Shown: positions 22,216-29,503, numbered from the stretch's first letter. The stretch: DNA of 29,503 nucleotides from Thiocapsa sp. UBA6158 (GCF_002423035.1 NZ_DIUM01000009.1:1-29503); one strand, 5' to 3'. Numbers and translations: made by a program. Notes: generated by a model from the sequence alone, not told the origin.

Positions 22216-23847
22216 CTAACGTTGACGTCGAGCGCGGCCAAAGCGTCCGGCCAAGCCCCTGAACTTGTCGGCGACATAGTCTTTTTCGCCCGCATCGAGC
22301 TGGAAGAGCCACAGCACGGCGGCTTGGAGTGCACAGTAGGCGACCCCTGCGATCAAGACCAGCAGGACACTGCCCCAACGATCGTCGCCGACCGCATCGA
22401 TCCAGGGCGAAGCGAGCAGATAGAGTGCGAATCCGGTGAGGTAGGGCCAGAGACCCGGCACCAAGGCAGCACGAATGAACCGGCCCTGATCCAGCTCCAG
22501 GAAACGGTTGGTATAGGCCATGTAGATCAGCGCACTCAGGATCATGGCCAGTGCGACCGCCACCGTGATCACCACCACGTCGATGCCGAAGACCAGGAAG
22601 CCGGCGCCGACCAGGATGATCACCAGCGCGAGCTGCGACAGCGGGTAGATCAGCTCGCGTGCAGGAATCCCCATGCCGCGGTAGATGTTCGAGGCCGGAC
22701 CGGTCAGTACGTTGAGCTGGAAGGGCAGCGTGAAGCAGGCCAGGATCAGCGGGGCCAAGGCGAGTTCGGGATTCGGCCCCAGCCAGGCGAGCATGAGGGG
22801 CGCCGCAAAGGCGGCCATGAAGCCCATCATGAAGCCGGTGACCAGATTGATGTAGCGCGCACCCTTCAAATAGAGCGCGAGCAGCTCGCCGCGGCGCTCC
22901 TGCGTGTGCATGTAGGAGGTCGCCGGCAGGAAGACGGCGTTCATGGATGAGGGGATCGAGGTCGCCATCACCGGGAATTTCTGGGCGACGTCGAAGAGTC
23001 CGGTCGCCTGCACGTTGATGAAGAGTCCGGCGATCAGCTTCTCGATCGAGCGCAGAAACATGCCGAGAAAGCCCGAGAGCTGCACGATCCCGCCGTAGCG
23101 GTAAAAGAGCGCGAGATCGGCCCGGTTGAAGCGTCGCAGCGAGAGCCTCAAGCCCGGCAGGTTGAGGAAGCAGAGCCGGACATTCACGCTGATCGCCACC
23201 AGATAGCGAATCGCGAAGGCATACAGCAGACCATAGACACCGAACCCGGCGACTAGAAAGACCACGACCAGCAGGGTCTCGAGCAGGAAGGTCCCGACCC
23301 AGACCTGATTCTGCTGCACGATGCGCTGCAGGCCGGTGAGAACATAGGCAAAGGCGCCCCAGCTGAGCTCGAGCACAAAGATGGCCGCGCTGCCGAAGAT
23401 GAGCACGAACGCGGTGCCCTGAAGCTCGGCCGAGACCGAGAGGGCCTCGATCAGGGTCGGCAGCCCGACCCAGAGAAGCCCGAGCGCCACGACACCGATG
23501 AGACTGACCAGCGTCACCCCGGTCGAGAGGAGATCGCCGATCCGCTGCTCCTCGCCCCGGGCGTGATACTGCGCCACATAGCGGATGTAGACGTTGGAGA
23601 CTCCGAAGGCGCTCATCCCCAAATAGCCGATGAGGATGAAGCACATCGCCCAGATGCCGTACTCCTCCAGGCTGATATAGGCCAGGATGATCGGCGGGAG
23701 AAAGAAGCGGGTGACCAGATAGAGGAGTTTAGCCCCGATCGAGCTGAAGATGTTGCGGCTCACCAGACGGTTCATACCGCCCGCGTCGAGCGTCTCGCCA
23801 CGGGCAGCCGTGGATGTGTTGTCCTTGGGTGCAACGCTGTCCGTCAT
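22216..23847 (-). CDS. Wzx-like polysaccharide flippase
   Basis: A 543-residue polytopic inner-membrane protein of the MOP exporter/polysaccharide-transport family. After a polar leader of about 25 residues it shows about 12-14 hydrophobic segments, e.g. FFLPPIILAYISLEEYGIWAM (first pair), LVSLIGVVALGLLWVGLPTL, LLETLLVVVFLVAGFGVYGLL, and AALVPGLWPYLTGFALYLLA near the end. The motif YGIWAMCFILIGYLGM and the later GLFDVAQKFP are typical of Wzx proteins. It would flip the undecaprenyl-linked repeat unit to the periplasm. It probably begins a transcription sub-unit, because 189 bases of AT-rich, palindromic DNA separate it from the polymerase-like gene upstream. Confidence 0.9.
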   Translation of the reverse strand: MTDSVAPKDNTSTAARGETLDAGGMNRLVSRNIFSSIGAKLLYLVTRFFLPPIILAYISLEEYGIWAMCFILIGYLGMSAFGVSNVYIRYVAQYHARGEEQRIGDLLSTGVTLVSLIGVVALGLLWVGLPTLIEALSVSAELQGTAFVLIFGSAAIFVLELSWGAFAYVLTGLQRIVQQNQVWVGTFLLETLLVVVFLVAGFGVYGLLYAFAIRYLVAISVNVRLCFLNLPGLRLSLRRFNRADLALFYRYGGIVQLSGFLGMFLRSIEKLIAGLFINVQATGLFDVAQKFPVMATSIPSSMNAVFLPATSYMHTQERRGELLALYLKGARYINLVTGFMMGFMAAFAAPLMLAWLGPNPELALAPLILACFTLPFQLNVLTGPASNIYRGMGIPARELIYPLSQLALVIILVGAGFLVFGIDVVVITVAVALAMILSALIYMAYTNRFLELDQGRFIRAALVPGLWPYLTGFALYLLASPWIDAVGDDRWGSVLLVLIAGVAYCALQAAVLWLFQLDAGEKDYVADKFRGLAGRFGRARRQR

Positions 23848-23902
23848 GGTCGTCGGCTCGCTGTGCTACGGCCTCGGTGGTCCGGGTCGGTTGCCCTGAG
23901 TC

Positions 23903-24003
23903 TAAAAATAGTCATTTTTAAACTGCATCTCCGCAAAGGTCGGAAAAATCCTGGCGCCCGATACAACATGAAAATGGCGCATTTCACTCTGGACGCGGTT
24001 TGA
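23903..24003. repeat. Palindromic AT-rich element with AAACCGCGYCC arm
   Basis: In the gap before the flippase gene. TAAAAAT-AGTC-ATTTTTA (23903-23920) is a perfect 7-bp dyad, followed by TTAAACTGC (23918-23926) and, about 65 bases later, GGACGCGGTTTGA (23991-24003). AAACTGCATC and GACGCGGTTT are imperfect inverted repeats. The same two motifs form the element at 8389-8430 in reversed arrangement. It may also serve as promoter or operator DNA for the flippase gene. Confidence 0.5.
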
Positions 24004-24036
24004 GAATACATGATGCCGACGGTACCGAGAGGCGAC

Positions 24037-25413
24037 TCATGTTACGACTCGGCTGAACCGATGGGCCGGCGTCGGCTCGGGCGGCGCGGCGGTCTCCGTG
24101 CCGATCCCTTCCACGCCTGAATCCAGATAGGCGATGCCCCAGCCGGTGATCAGGAAGAGGAGCGGGACGGTCTGCAGCCCGAGGTAGACGGTGGCGATCG
24201 AGAAGGCGATCGCCAGGTAGAGACTCGCCAGCGTAAAGGCCAGCGAGCTGCCCCGAGGCTCGGCCAGTGGTTGGCGCATCCCGTGCGCGGTCAGACGCAC
24301 CAGCATGATCAGGATGATTGCGAGCAGGCAGGCCAGCGCGATCAGACCGTGCATCAAGAGCAGCAGCAGATAGTAATTGTCGATCGAGGGCATGCCCGGC
24401 ACCTTCGGCCAAGCGGTCAGGCCCCAGCCGAACCAGAGCTTCTCGGCGGCGATCTCGGAGTATTCGGTCAAGAGCTCCCAGCGGTAGGCGGCCGACTCCT
24501 GGGCGACCGTTTGCGCGCCCTCGCGCCCGACCGAGACATAGTCGAGGAACCAAACCACACCGGGTACGCCGACGAAGATTAGGAACGCAATGACGGCACC
24601 GATCGCCGCGACCCGTTGGCGCGAGCGCCCGATCATCACCAGCATCGCCGCCAGGATGGCCCCCATCCAGGGTCCGCGCACCATCGTCATGATGACGCCG
24701 GCGAGCAGTCCGAGCGTGATGAGTCGGCCCTGACTGATCGGCAACCAAGGGGCGAAGCGGGGTTTCGGCTCCCAAGCGCCGCTCCATTCCAGCCAGCGTT
24801 GAATCCGGTAGCCGATCACCAAGACGATCCCGGCCAGGATGGCATGACCGTAGGGGCCGGCGACCCGTGCGAAACCCCAACGAAAGGTTGTGACCCAGCG
24901 CGCCTGACCGGGAAAGAAGGGGTCCAGGATCATCCTCCAAGGCGTGGTGCCGAAGCGAAACTCGTAGACCGAGATCGCCGAGATGATGAAGAGACAGACC
25001 ACCAGGGTCTTGGCGAACCGAACCCGATTTCCGGCGGGCTCGATCAGACTTTTTGCGAAGATGTAGGGCAGCACCACCCAGGTGAGCATGTTGAACATGA
25101 GGTTCTGGGCGTCGCTGTATCCCGATGCACGGTATTCGGAGATGCTCGCGGCGAGCGCGAACCCGTAGACCAGGAGATCCATCGCGTGAAAGCGGAAACC
25201 GGGCATTCCGCGTGCAAAGAAGGCGACCGCTGTTCCGACCGCGGCGGCTTGACCGAAGGTCGGATCCGGCAGCCCCGGGGCGTTCCAGCGATAGTATTCC
25301 GGCAGCAGGAGCATGGTCGGGAGATAGACCATCAGGAATGCCGCGTGGGGTCCGCGGGTCAGTCCGATCCAGGCTGCCAGAAGGCCCGGAATCAGCGCGA
25401 TGATCGCAAGCAC
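24037..25413 (-). CDS. O-antigen ligase/polymerase-like membrane protein
   Basis: A 458-residue protein of the O-antigen ligase (WaaL/Wzy-like) superfamily with about 11-12 hydrophobic segments. Landmarks are GFARVAGPYGHAILAG (180-195), a conserved basic site MVRGPWMGAILAAM (244-257), the long periplasmic loop (about 290-345) with AYRWELL and WFGWGLTAWP, and DNYYLLLLLMHG (345-356), the position that carries the conserved His or Asp in this family. It would polymerise repeat units (Wzy role) or transfer the finished chain to an acceptor. Translation apparently starts at GTG 25413, 30 bases after the acyltransferase stop; no clear ribosome site is visible, so coupling is likely. Confidence 0.85.
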   Translation of the reverse strand: MLAIIALIPGLLAAWIGLTRGPHAAFLMVYLPTMLLLPEYYRWNAPGLPDPTFGQAAAVGTAVAFFARGMPGFRFHAMDLLVYGFALAASISEYRASGYSDAQNLMFNMLTWVVLPYIFAKSLIEPAGNRVRFAKTLVVCLFIISAISVYEFRFGTTPWRMILDPFFPGQARWVTTFRWGFARVAGPYGHAILAGIVLVIGYRIQRWLEWSGAWEPKPRFAPWLPISQGRLITLGLLAGVIMTMVRGPWMGAILAAMLVMIGRSRQRVAAIGAVIAFLIFVGVPGVVWFLDYVSVGREGAQTVAQESAAYRWELLTEYSEIAAEKLWFGWGLTAWPKVPGMPSIDNYYLLLLLMHGLIALACLLAIILIMLVRLTAHGMRQPLAEPRGSSLAFTLASLYLAIAFSIATVYLGLQTVPLLFLITGWGIAYLDSGVEGIGTETAAPPEPTPAHRFSRVVT

Positions 25414-25443
25414 AGGGCCGGCTCGCTCGGGCGAGGAGGGGGC

Positions 25444-26058
25444 TTACCTCGACGCCGCGACCGGTCGGTCCGTCGAGGCCGATTTGACGACGCGTGCCGG
25501 GATCCCGACCGCGACCGCACCGACCGGGATATCCCGGGTCACAACGGCGTTGGCGCCGATGACGGCACCGTCTCCGATCGTCACTCCCGGCAGCACGGTG
25601 ACCCCACGCCCGATCCAAACCTGTCGCCCGATGGCGATCGGACGGCTCACATGTCCGGACCAGCGCAACGCCCGATCCGTTCCGGTACGATGGTTGGCAT
25701 CGCGGATGCTGCTGTATTCGCCGATCATGCTGCCCTCGCCGATACGGATCCGCTCGAAGGCGACCAGATGGACCCCGCGCGAGATCACCACCTCGTCGCC
25801 GATCCGGATCTCGCCGGCCCCTTGGGTCTCGAGGTAGAGGCCGGGGTACAGGTAGAGATGGCGGCCCAAGCGGATGTTGCCGGTGCCGTGGATCTCGGGG
25901 ACACCGAGCACGACGACCGAGGGATCCAGCGGGGAGGTGATCCGCTCGCTCAGACGCGCATGGCTCCAAAGGCGTCCGAGGGGGGCCAGAACCCGACGTC
26001 TCAGCCCGGCGACGGGAGTCAGCGCGGCAACCGCGAGACCTTTGATGCCTGTGTTCAT
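25444..26058 (-). CDS. WbbJ-like hexapeptide acyltransferase
   Basis: A 204-residue left-handed beta-helix O-acyltransferase. Hexapeptide turns run from IHGTGNIRLGRHLYLYPGLYL through IRIGDEVVISRGVHLVAFERIRIGEGSMIGEYSS. The catalytic His is H123 in RDANHRTG, and the C-terminal coil is IGRQVWIGRGVTVLPGVTIGDGAVIGANAVVTRDIP, ending VGIPARVV. Family members acetylate sugar hydroxyls using acetyl-CoA as a trimer. It has a good GGAGG site and follows the GT2 gene by 40 bases. Together with the CysE-like protein it gives the locus two candidate O-acetyltransferases. Confidence 0.9.
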   Translation of the reverse strand: MNTGIKGLAVAALTPVAGLRRRVLAPLGRLWSHARLSERITSPLDPSVVVLGVPEIHGTGNIRLGRHLYLYPGLYLETQGAGEIRIGDEVVISRGVHLVAFERIRIGEGSMIGEYSSIRDANHRTGTDRALRWSGHVSRPIAIGRQVWIGRGVTVLPGVTIGDGAVIGANAVVTRDIPVGAVAVGIPARVVKSASTDRPVAASR

Positions 26059-26098
26059 CGCTTGTCCTCCGACGCGCCGTGATGGGTCGATACTTGCT

Positions 26099-27109
26099 TT
26101 ATTTGTACTCGATCAGGCGTCTTCGGCGTCCGGCGCGACGATCGCGGTAATAGCTCAACTGGCCGATCAAAATCGGGATTTGCTGCAGGTGCGAGTGCAC
26201 ACCGTAAAGCAGCCGGGTGAGCAGGCTCGGATCCTTCCACTCCACCCGCCGCGCGGTGCGCATGATCAGGCCCAGGTAAAAGGCCACCGGCAAGAGCAGC
26301 GGCCAGAGGCTCTCCTCCATGACGGCGAGGACGATCCCGCCCAGCGCGGCCAGGATCAGGATGGCCGCATGGATTTGATTGCGACGAGCCTCTGCCGACC
26401 AGAGCGGATAGTCGCTGTCCCGGAATCGCGACGCGACCTCCGCATAGGCGTGACCGGCCCGCTCGGCACGACGCCAATATTGCTCCCAGCGCGTGATCGC
26501 CAGGTCGTGCAGGGTCATCGGCTGGTCGATATGCTCGATGCGGTAACCCAGCGTGCGCAGCCGCTGACAGAGCTCGGGCTCTTCGCCTGCGATCAGGTGC
26601 TCGTCGAACCCGTTCACCTCTTCCAAGGCGGCGCGGCGCATGAGCGCATCGCCACCGCAGAACTCGCTCGGGCCCGGTGGATAGATCCAATCCAGATCCA
26701 GTGCACGGTTGTAGATCGACGCCTCCGGGTGCAGCTCACGTCGGTGCCCCCAGACGACGGCGACGTTCGGGTCCTTCAGCAACGGCAGTGCCCGTGCGGC
26801 GAAATCCGGATCCAGGATGGTGTCGCCGTCGAGAAAGAGGATCACCGGCGCCTGTGCCGCGTGCCACCCGGCATTGCGAGCGAGCGCGGCGGAGGGGCGT
26901 TGCGGATGCACGACGATGACCTGTGCCCCGAGCGCCCGGGCCCGTTCGGCGCTGCCGTCCTTGGAGTCCGAGTCCACATAGATGATCTCGATCCTGCCGC
27001 GGACCCCGCGAATCGCCTGCACGGAACGCAGACAGCGCATGAGGCGCGATCCTTCGTTGCGGCCGATGACGACGACCGAGAGTGCGCAGCTGGTTCCGTT
27101 CGGGTTCAT
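26099..27109 (-). CDS. GT2 family glycosyltransferase
   Basis: A 336-residue GT-A enzyme. ALSVVVIGRNEGSRL opens the nucleotide-binding fold. IIYVDSDSKDGS (42-53) and FLDGDTILD (92-100) give the metal-binding DxD-type site. EEVNGFDEHLIAGEEPELCQRL (163-184) holds the catalytic acid, and RWEQYWRR (207-214) is the basic C-terminal motif. Two hydrophobic segments (about 248-285) suggest membrane attachment. An inverting transfer of one sugar to the growing lipid-linked unit is expected. The ATG overlaps the stop of the preceding GT4 gene (ATGA). Confidence 0.92.
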   Translation of the reverse strand: MNPNGTSCALSVVVIGRNEGSRLMRCLRSVQAIRGVRGRIEIIYVDSDSKDGSAERARALGAQVIVVHPQRPSAALARNAGWHAAQAPVILFLDGDTILDPDFAARALPLLKDPNVAVVWGHRRELHPEASIYNRALDLDWIYPPGPSEFCGGDALMRRAALEEVNGFDEHLIAGEEPELCQRLRTLGYRIEHIDQPMTLHDLAITRWEQYWRRAERAGHAYAEVASRFRDSDYPLWSAEARRNQIHAAILILAALGGIVLAVMEESLWPLLLPVAFYLGLIMRTARRVEWKDPSLLTRLLYGVHSHLQQIPILIGQLSYYRDRRAGRRRRLIEYK

Positions 27110-28164
27110 GTCTCGACTCCATTGAAAATCCGCCGATAATCAGCGATGCGTGCCGCAGCGGAGAAACGGGTCGCCAGCTGCCGGTCGCCGCCCGAGACCA
27201 GACGATTCAGCGTCTCCGCGTCCGCCGTCTGCAAGGTCGCGAGGCGGCGTGCCAGGTCATCGGCGTCGTCGGCGCGAAAGCGCAGGCCGCTGATCCCGTC
27301 CTCGACCAAGGATCCAGCACCGCCGCTGTCCGGGACCAGGACGGGGATCCCCGCGGCCATCGCCTCGAGGATCGCGAGTCCGAAGGGCTCAACCGGACAG
27401 AGGTGCAACAGAAGATCGCTCCGGGCCAGCTCCCCGGGCACGTCGTCGGAAAAACCCGCGAAGGTGACGTTCGAATGGGTCGCGCGGGCCCGCTCGCGCA
27501 AGGCATCCAGATCCCAGCCGGTTCCGAGGATTCGAAACTCCAGTGAGTTCGGCCCGGTATGGCCGTCGAGTGCATCCAACAAGAGATCGACCCGTTTGAT
27601 CGGATCGACGCGGGAGACGACCAGTGCACGGCGAACACCGGGCATCGCGAACGACGGGCGCCGCGGGCGCGCGGCGATGTCGTCCGAGCCGAGAAAATTC
27701 TCGATGACGGTAATCCGGTGAGCGCGCACGCCGTTGGCGACAAGACGCTCGCGCACATAGTCCGAGACCGCGACGAAGCGGACCCCGGCATGGTTGAGCC
27801 ATTTCTTTCGCCCGTAACTATCGCGCTCGTCGGTGCCGCCATGCACCATATGGACGTGCACGCCACGACGCCGATAGCGTGCATTCAGGGCAGCAAAGAG
27901 GATCGAATGAGTGACCGCCGTTGCGGCAAAGGAGACCTCTCGGTGTGCGGAGAGCTCGCGGCGCAGCACGCGGGCGAGATCCCGCGGGCTCGTGAAGGCG
28001 ATACTCGGCACGCCGCGTCGCTGCGACTCCGCAAGGACCGGACCCGGCGGCGCGCAGAGCAGCGGATCGACATCCGCCCCGAGACCCTCCAAGGTCGCGA
28101 GGGCCATGCGCTCCGTGCCGTAGAGGTTGCCACTGTGCAGAACGTACAAGAGCCGCGGCGTCAT
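27106..28164 (-). CDS. GT4 family glycosyltransferase, first gene of the polysaccharide locus
   Basis: A 352-residue GT-B enzyme. I take the ATG at 28164, which has AGGGGA six bases upstream, over the longer in-frame start at 28272. Features are LLYVLHSGNLYGTERMALATLEGL at the acceptor side, a basic VHMVHGGTDERDSYGRKKW stretch, ALVVSRVDPIKRVDLLLDAL (about 180-199) and the EX7E pair E259/E267 in VEPFGLAILEAMAAGIP. Being the most upstream gene of the minus-strand block, it follows a 387-base intergenic region that should hold the main promoter. Confidence 0.92.
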   Translation of the reverse strand: MTPRLLYVLHSGNLYGTERMALATLEGLGADVDPLLCAPPGPVLAESQRRGVPSIAFTSPRDLARVLRRELSAHREVSFAATAVTHSILFAALNARYRRRGVHVHMVHGGTDERDSYGRKKWLNHAGVRFVAVSDYVRERLVANGVRAHRITVIENFLGSDDIAARPRRPSFAMPGVRRALVVSRVDPIKRVDLLLDALDGHTGPNSLEFRILGTGWDLDALRERARATHSNVTFAGFSDDVPGELARSDLLLHLCPVEPFGLAILEAMAAGIPVLVPDSGGAGSLVEDGISGLRFRADDADDLARRLATLQTADAETLNRLVSGGDRQLATRFSAAARIADYRRIFNGVET

Positions 28165-28359
28165 CGCGTTCCCCTGATCGGGATCTCGGTTGGGGTTGTC
28201 TGCGGCATTTCGATCGACACAGGCACGGCTCCGTGCGAGCGGGGCGGCCGGCATCGGGCGTCGCTCGATCATCCGCGACCGGAGTCAGCTCGCGAGGCCG
28301 GTCGATTCGCACTCGACGAGCATTGCCGATTGTCGGCGCGAATGGGGGCAGCTGGAATC

Positions 28360-28385
28360 CGCGTTCCGAATAGTAACAGAACGCG
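28360..28385. promoter_or_regulatory. Inverted repeat, candidate operator of the polysaccharide locus
   Basis: CGCGTTC (28360-28366) and GAACGCG (28379-28385) are perfect 7-bp half sites 12 bases apart, so their centres are 19 bases apart, close to two helical turns. The spacer is AT-rich and on the minus strand contains TACTAT. It lies about 200 bases before the first GT4 gene. Confidence 0.4.
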
Positions 28386-28447
28386 AACCGCACGCCCTTG
28401 TCGGGCTGAAGTCCGACCCGGGGCGGGTTGCTTGGAGGGGGTCGGGT

Positions 28448-28483
28448 CTTCCGGGAAGCGTCTTCAAGACACGATGGTCGTGT
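28448..28483. promoter_or_regulatory. Three tandem short dyads
   Basis: CTTCC-G-GGAAG (28448-28458), GTCTT-C-AAGAC (28460-28470) and ACACGA-TGG-TCGTGT (28469-28483) follow one another. They lie about 70-100 bases after the stop of the small secreted protein on the minus strand, so they could be its transcription terminator or mRNA end structures. There is no T run. Confidence 0.35.
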
Positions 28484-28551
28484 ACCCCGGCGTGGGCGGG
28501 GCCGTTGCCGACCCGGACATTCGGGCCGACTCGGGCGGGTGGACTTACGGC

Positions 28552-29003
28552 TTACTGCCCCCATCCGAACAGCAGGCTGACCTCGTCGGCGCCCGGCGCG
28601 ATGGCGACGTCCGGATGGTCCGTGCGCAGGCGAATCCTCACACCCCGATCATTCTGGATCCAAAGATCGTCGGTGCTGACATCCGTTACCCGAGGGTCCG
28701 CCAGTGCGGTGACATAGATGCCTTCAAGATCCATCAGATCGGTCAGGCCGTGGACGTCTCCAGTTACCGTCACCGTAACAGCGGTCGCCCCGCCGATGCC
28801 CAAGCCGTTTACCTTGACCTCGTAGGCCTCGTCGCCGTAGGTCAGAATAGCCCGCTCCAGCTTGCGCCGGCTGCCTCTTTGAGAGGGATGGGCTCGAACG
28901 CGAGCTGGCCGACGGTGATTTGCGAGGCGCCCGAGGCGTTTGCAGCAATCAGCAGGGCGAGTGCCGGCCCGGTCCAGTGTTTCATCGATGTCAAGATCGT
29001 CAT
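28552..29003 (-). pseudogene. Small secreted protein of unknown function, frameshifted
   Basis: The ATG at 29003 has a strong AGGAG site and begins a signal peptide (MTILTSMKHWTGPALALLIA, likely cleaved after ANASGAS or nearby) followed by ITVGQLAFEPIPLKEAAG. In that frame a TGA ends the protein after 53 residues. One frame over, the sequence continues as KLERAILTYGDEAYEVKVNG, then a Thr/Val-rich beta stretch (GGATAVTVTVTGDVHGL), DLWIQNDRGVRIRLRTDHPDV and SLLFGWGQ with a TAA at 28552. A one-base loss near 28855-28870 explains both parts. Restored, it would be about 150 residues, beta-rich and exported. I do not recognise the family. The lesion may be real or a sequencing error. Confidence 0.6.
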
Positions 29004-29037
29004 GGCGTTGAATCTCCTGATTTATCCGTGAGCAGGG

Positions 29038-29430
29038 TTATTCGGCGTAGGCGATCAAGTTTTCGCCGACAACGAGGTCAAGGGTGTCCTGCCGATCAGC
29101 CGTGCGTACGACGACCACGACCCCGTCGAGGTGGGCCGGCAGCTGCAGCTCGCCGACGAAGCGGCCTTGCACGTCGGTGAAGGCATTCTGCAGCAGCCGC
29201 AGACCGTTTTCCCCCTTGCTGTAGATGCTCAGCAGTGCGGGGGCGCCGTTGTTCGACGTCAGGGCAATGTCCACCTCGGTCCAGCGCCCGGTCTCGTAGC
29301 TAAACCCGGGAGCGGGCTGGAGCGCGTCGATATCCGCGCGGACCGAGGTGCTGTGGATGGCTCCGGCCAGAACGAGGAGCGTCAGACCAATCTTCACCGG
29401 CGCGGTCGACAGGAAGCGGCTGAAGGTCAT
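29038..29430 (-). CDS. Small secreted beta-rich protein of unknown function
   Basis: A 130-residue protein with a signal peptide (KIGLTLLVLAGAIHSTSVRA, cleavage near residue 32). The mature part is beta-rich: YETGRWTEVDIALTSNNG, ALLSIYSKGENGLRLLQNAF, then DVQGRFVGELQLPAHLDGVVVVV, and it ends VVGENLIAYAE. The pattern (a GxFxGxLxLP turn in a short beta-sandwich) is like accessory proteins sometimes found beside LruC-domain or other surface proteins, but that is a weak inference. The ATG at 29430 has AGGA upstream. The frameshifted secreted protein follows 34 bases later on the same strand, so the two likely form an operon. Confidence 0.7.
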   Translation of the reverse strand: MTFSRFLSTAPVKIGLTLLVLAGAIHSTSVRADIDALQPAPGFSYETGRWTEVDIALTSNNGAPALLSIYSKGENGLRLLQNAFTDVQGRFVGELQLPAHLDGVVVVVRTADRQDTLDLVVGENLIAYAE

Positions 29431-29503
29431 GGTTGCAGTCCTATGGGCAGGTTGGGAAGCGTCGATAGGGTATAAGCAGAGGTGATTAGCGTCGTGCCTC
29501 AGC

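Larger units (their letters stand above)
28165..28551. other. Leader region of the polysaccharide locus
   Basis: About 387 bases without a gene, between the small secreted proteins and the polysaccharide locus, all read on the minus strand. It holds a 7-bp inverted repeat (28360-28385) and a run of three short dyads (28448-28483). The AT-richest point is 28367-28378, inside the first inverted repeat. It should carry the terminator of the upstream genes and the promoter of the locus, but I cannot place -35/-10 boxes with confidence. Confidence 0.5.

Noticed and set aside
24616..26082. A 488-codon open frame on the plus strand, antisense to the polymerase-like and acyltransferase genes
   Set aside because: Low-complexity, charged composition typical of antisense frames in GC-rich DNA.
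12881..28164. Possible exosortase/PEP-CTERM type EPS cluster
   Set aside because: The CysE-like acetyltransferase and sugar transferase are found in such clusters, but no exosortase, PEP-CTERM tail, Wzc-like kinase or PrsT/PrsK protein is visible.
27559..29031. A 490-codon open frame on the plus strand
   Set aside because: Antisense to a clear GT4 gene and to the small secreted protein; no ribosome site or family motif.
1..29503. CRISPR arrays, tRNA, rRNA or riboswitches
   Set aside because: No regularly spaced direct repeats, no tRNA cloverleaf with a recognisable T-loop, and no rRNA or known riboswitch core seen by eye on either strand.

Overview
This is a high-GC window from a Gram-negative proteobacterium. 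The gene families suggest a gammaproteobacterium of the purple-sulfur type (Chromatiaceae-like). That placement is an inference from family content; there is no rRNA or other marker gene here to confirm it.

Layout. (1) 1-2133, minus strand: a large secreted protein built from four DUF11-like beta-sandwich repeats. (2) 2228-6659: a gene graveyard. It holds a frameshifted, internally deleted IS1182-type transposase, a flavodiiron-protein remnant, a nif-type [2Fe-2S] ferredoxin remnant, a NodJ-like ABC-2 permease remnant and the C-terminal part of a type IV pilin. Only two genes look intact: a phasin-like helical protein (minus) and a carboxymuconolactone decarboxylase (CMD) family protein (plus, with a recognisable promoter). 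(3) 6628-9218: a translationally coupled pair (transglutaminase-like protein, then N-formylglutamate amidohydrolase) on the minus strand, diverging from an RsbW-like ATPase on the plus strand across about 450 bp of palindrome-rich intergenic DNA. (4) 9215-28164, all minus: a 14-gene polysaccharide biosynthesis locus. (5) 28552-29430, minus: two small secreted proteins of unknown function, one of them frameshifted.

How the polysaccharide locus should work. Transcription runs from 28164 down to 9215, and many junctions are ATGA or GTGA stop/start overlaps. A canonical polyprenyl-phosphate sugar-1-phosphate transferase (10816-11559) would start the lipid-linked repeat unit. Three GT4 enzymes, a stand-alone GT2, a GT2-GT2 fusion and a TagA/WecG-type enzyme would extend it. 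A CysE-like and a WbbJ-like left-handed beta-helix acyltransferase would decorate it, a Wzx-like flippase would export it, and an O-antigen ligase/polymerase-like membrane protein would polymerise or ligate it. A secreted glycosidase-like protein is translationally coupled inside the operon. No Wza, Wzc or Wzz homologue is visible, so the export and length-control proteins must lie elsewhere.

Most unusual point. Three consecutive proteins (9215-12884) contain all or part of a bacterial sugar-transferase (PF02397-type) module, but only the middle one keeps the Asp-Glu catalytic pair. The flanking copies have lost it and are fused to other domains: a degenerate nucleotidyltransferase plus beta-helix on one side, and a TagA-type glycosyltransferase on the other. 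A second unusual fusion joins a methyltransferase-like domain to an aminoglycoside-phosphotransferase-type kinase (20674-22203). A small dispersed motif, AAACCGCGYCC, recurs in four non-coding spots.
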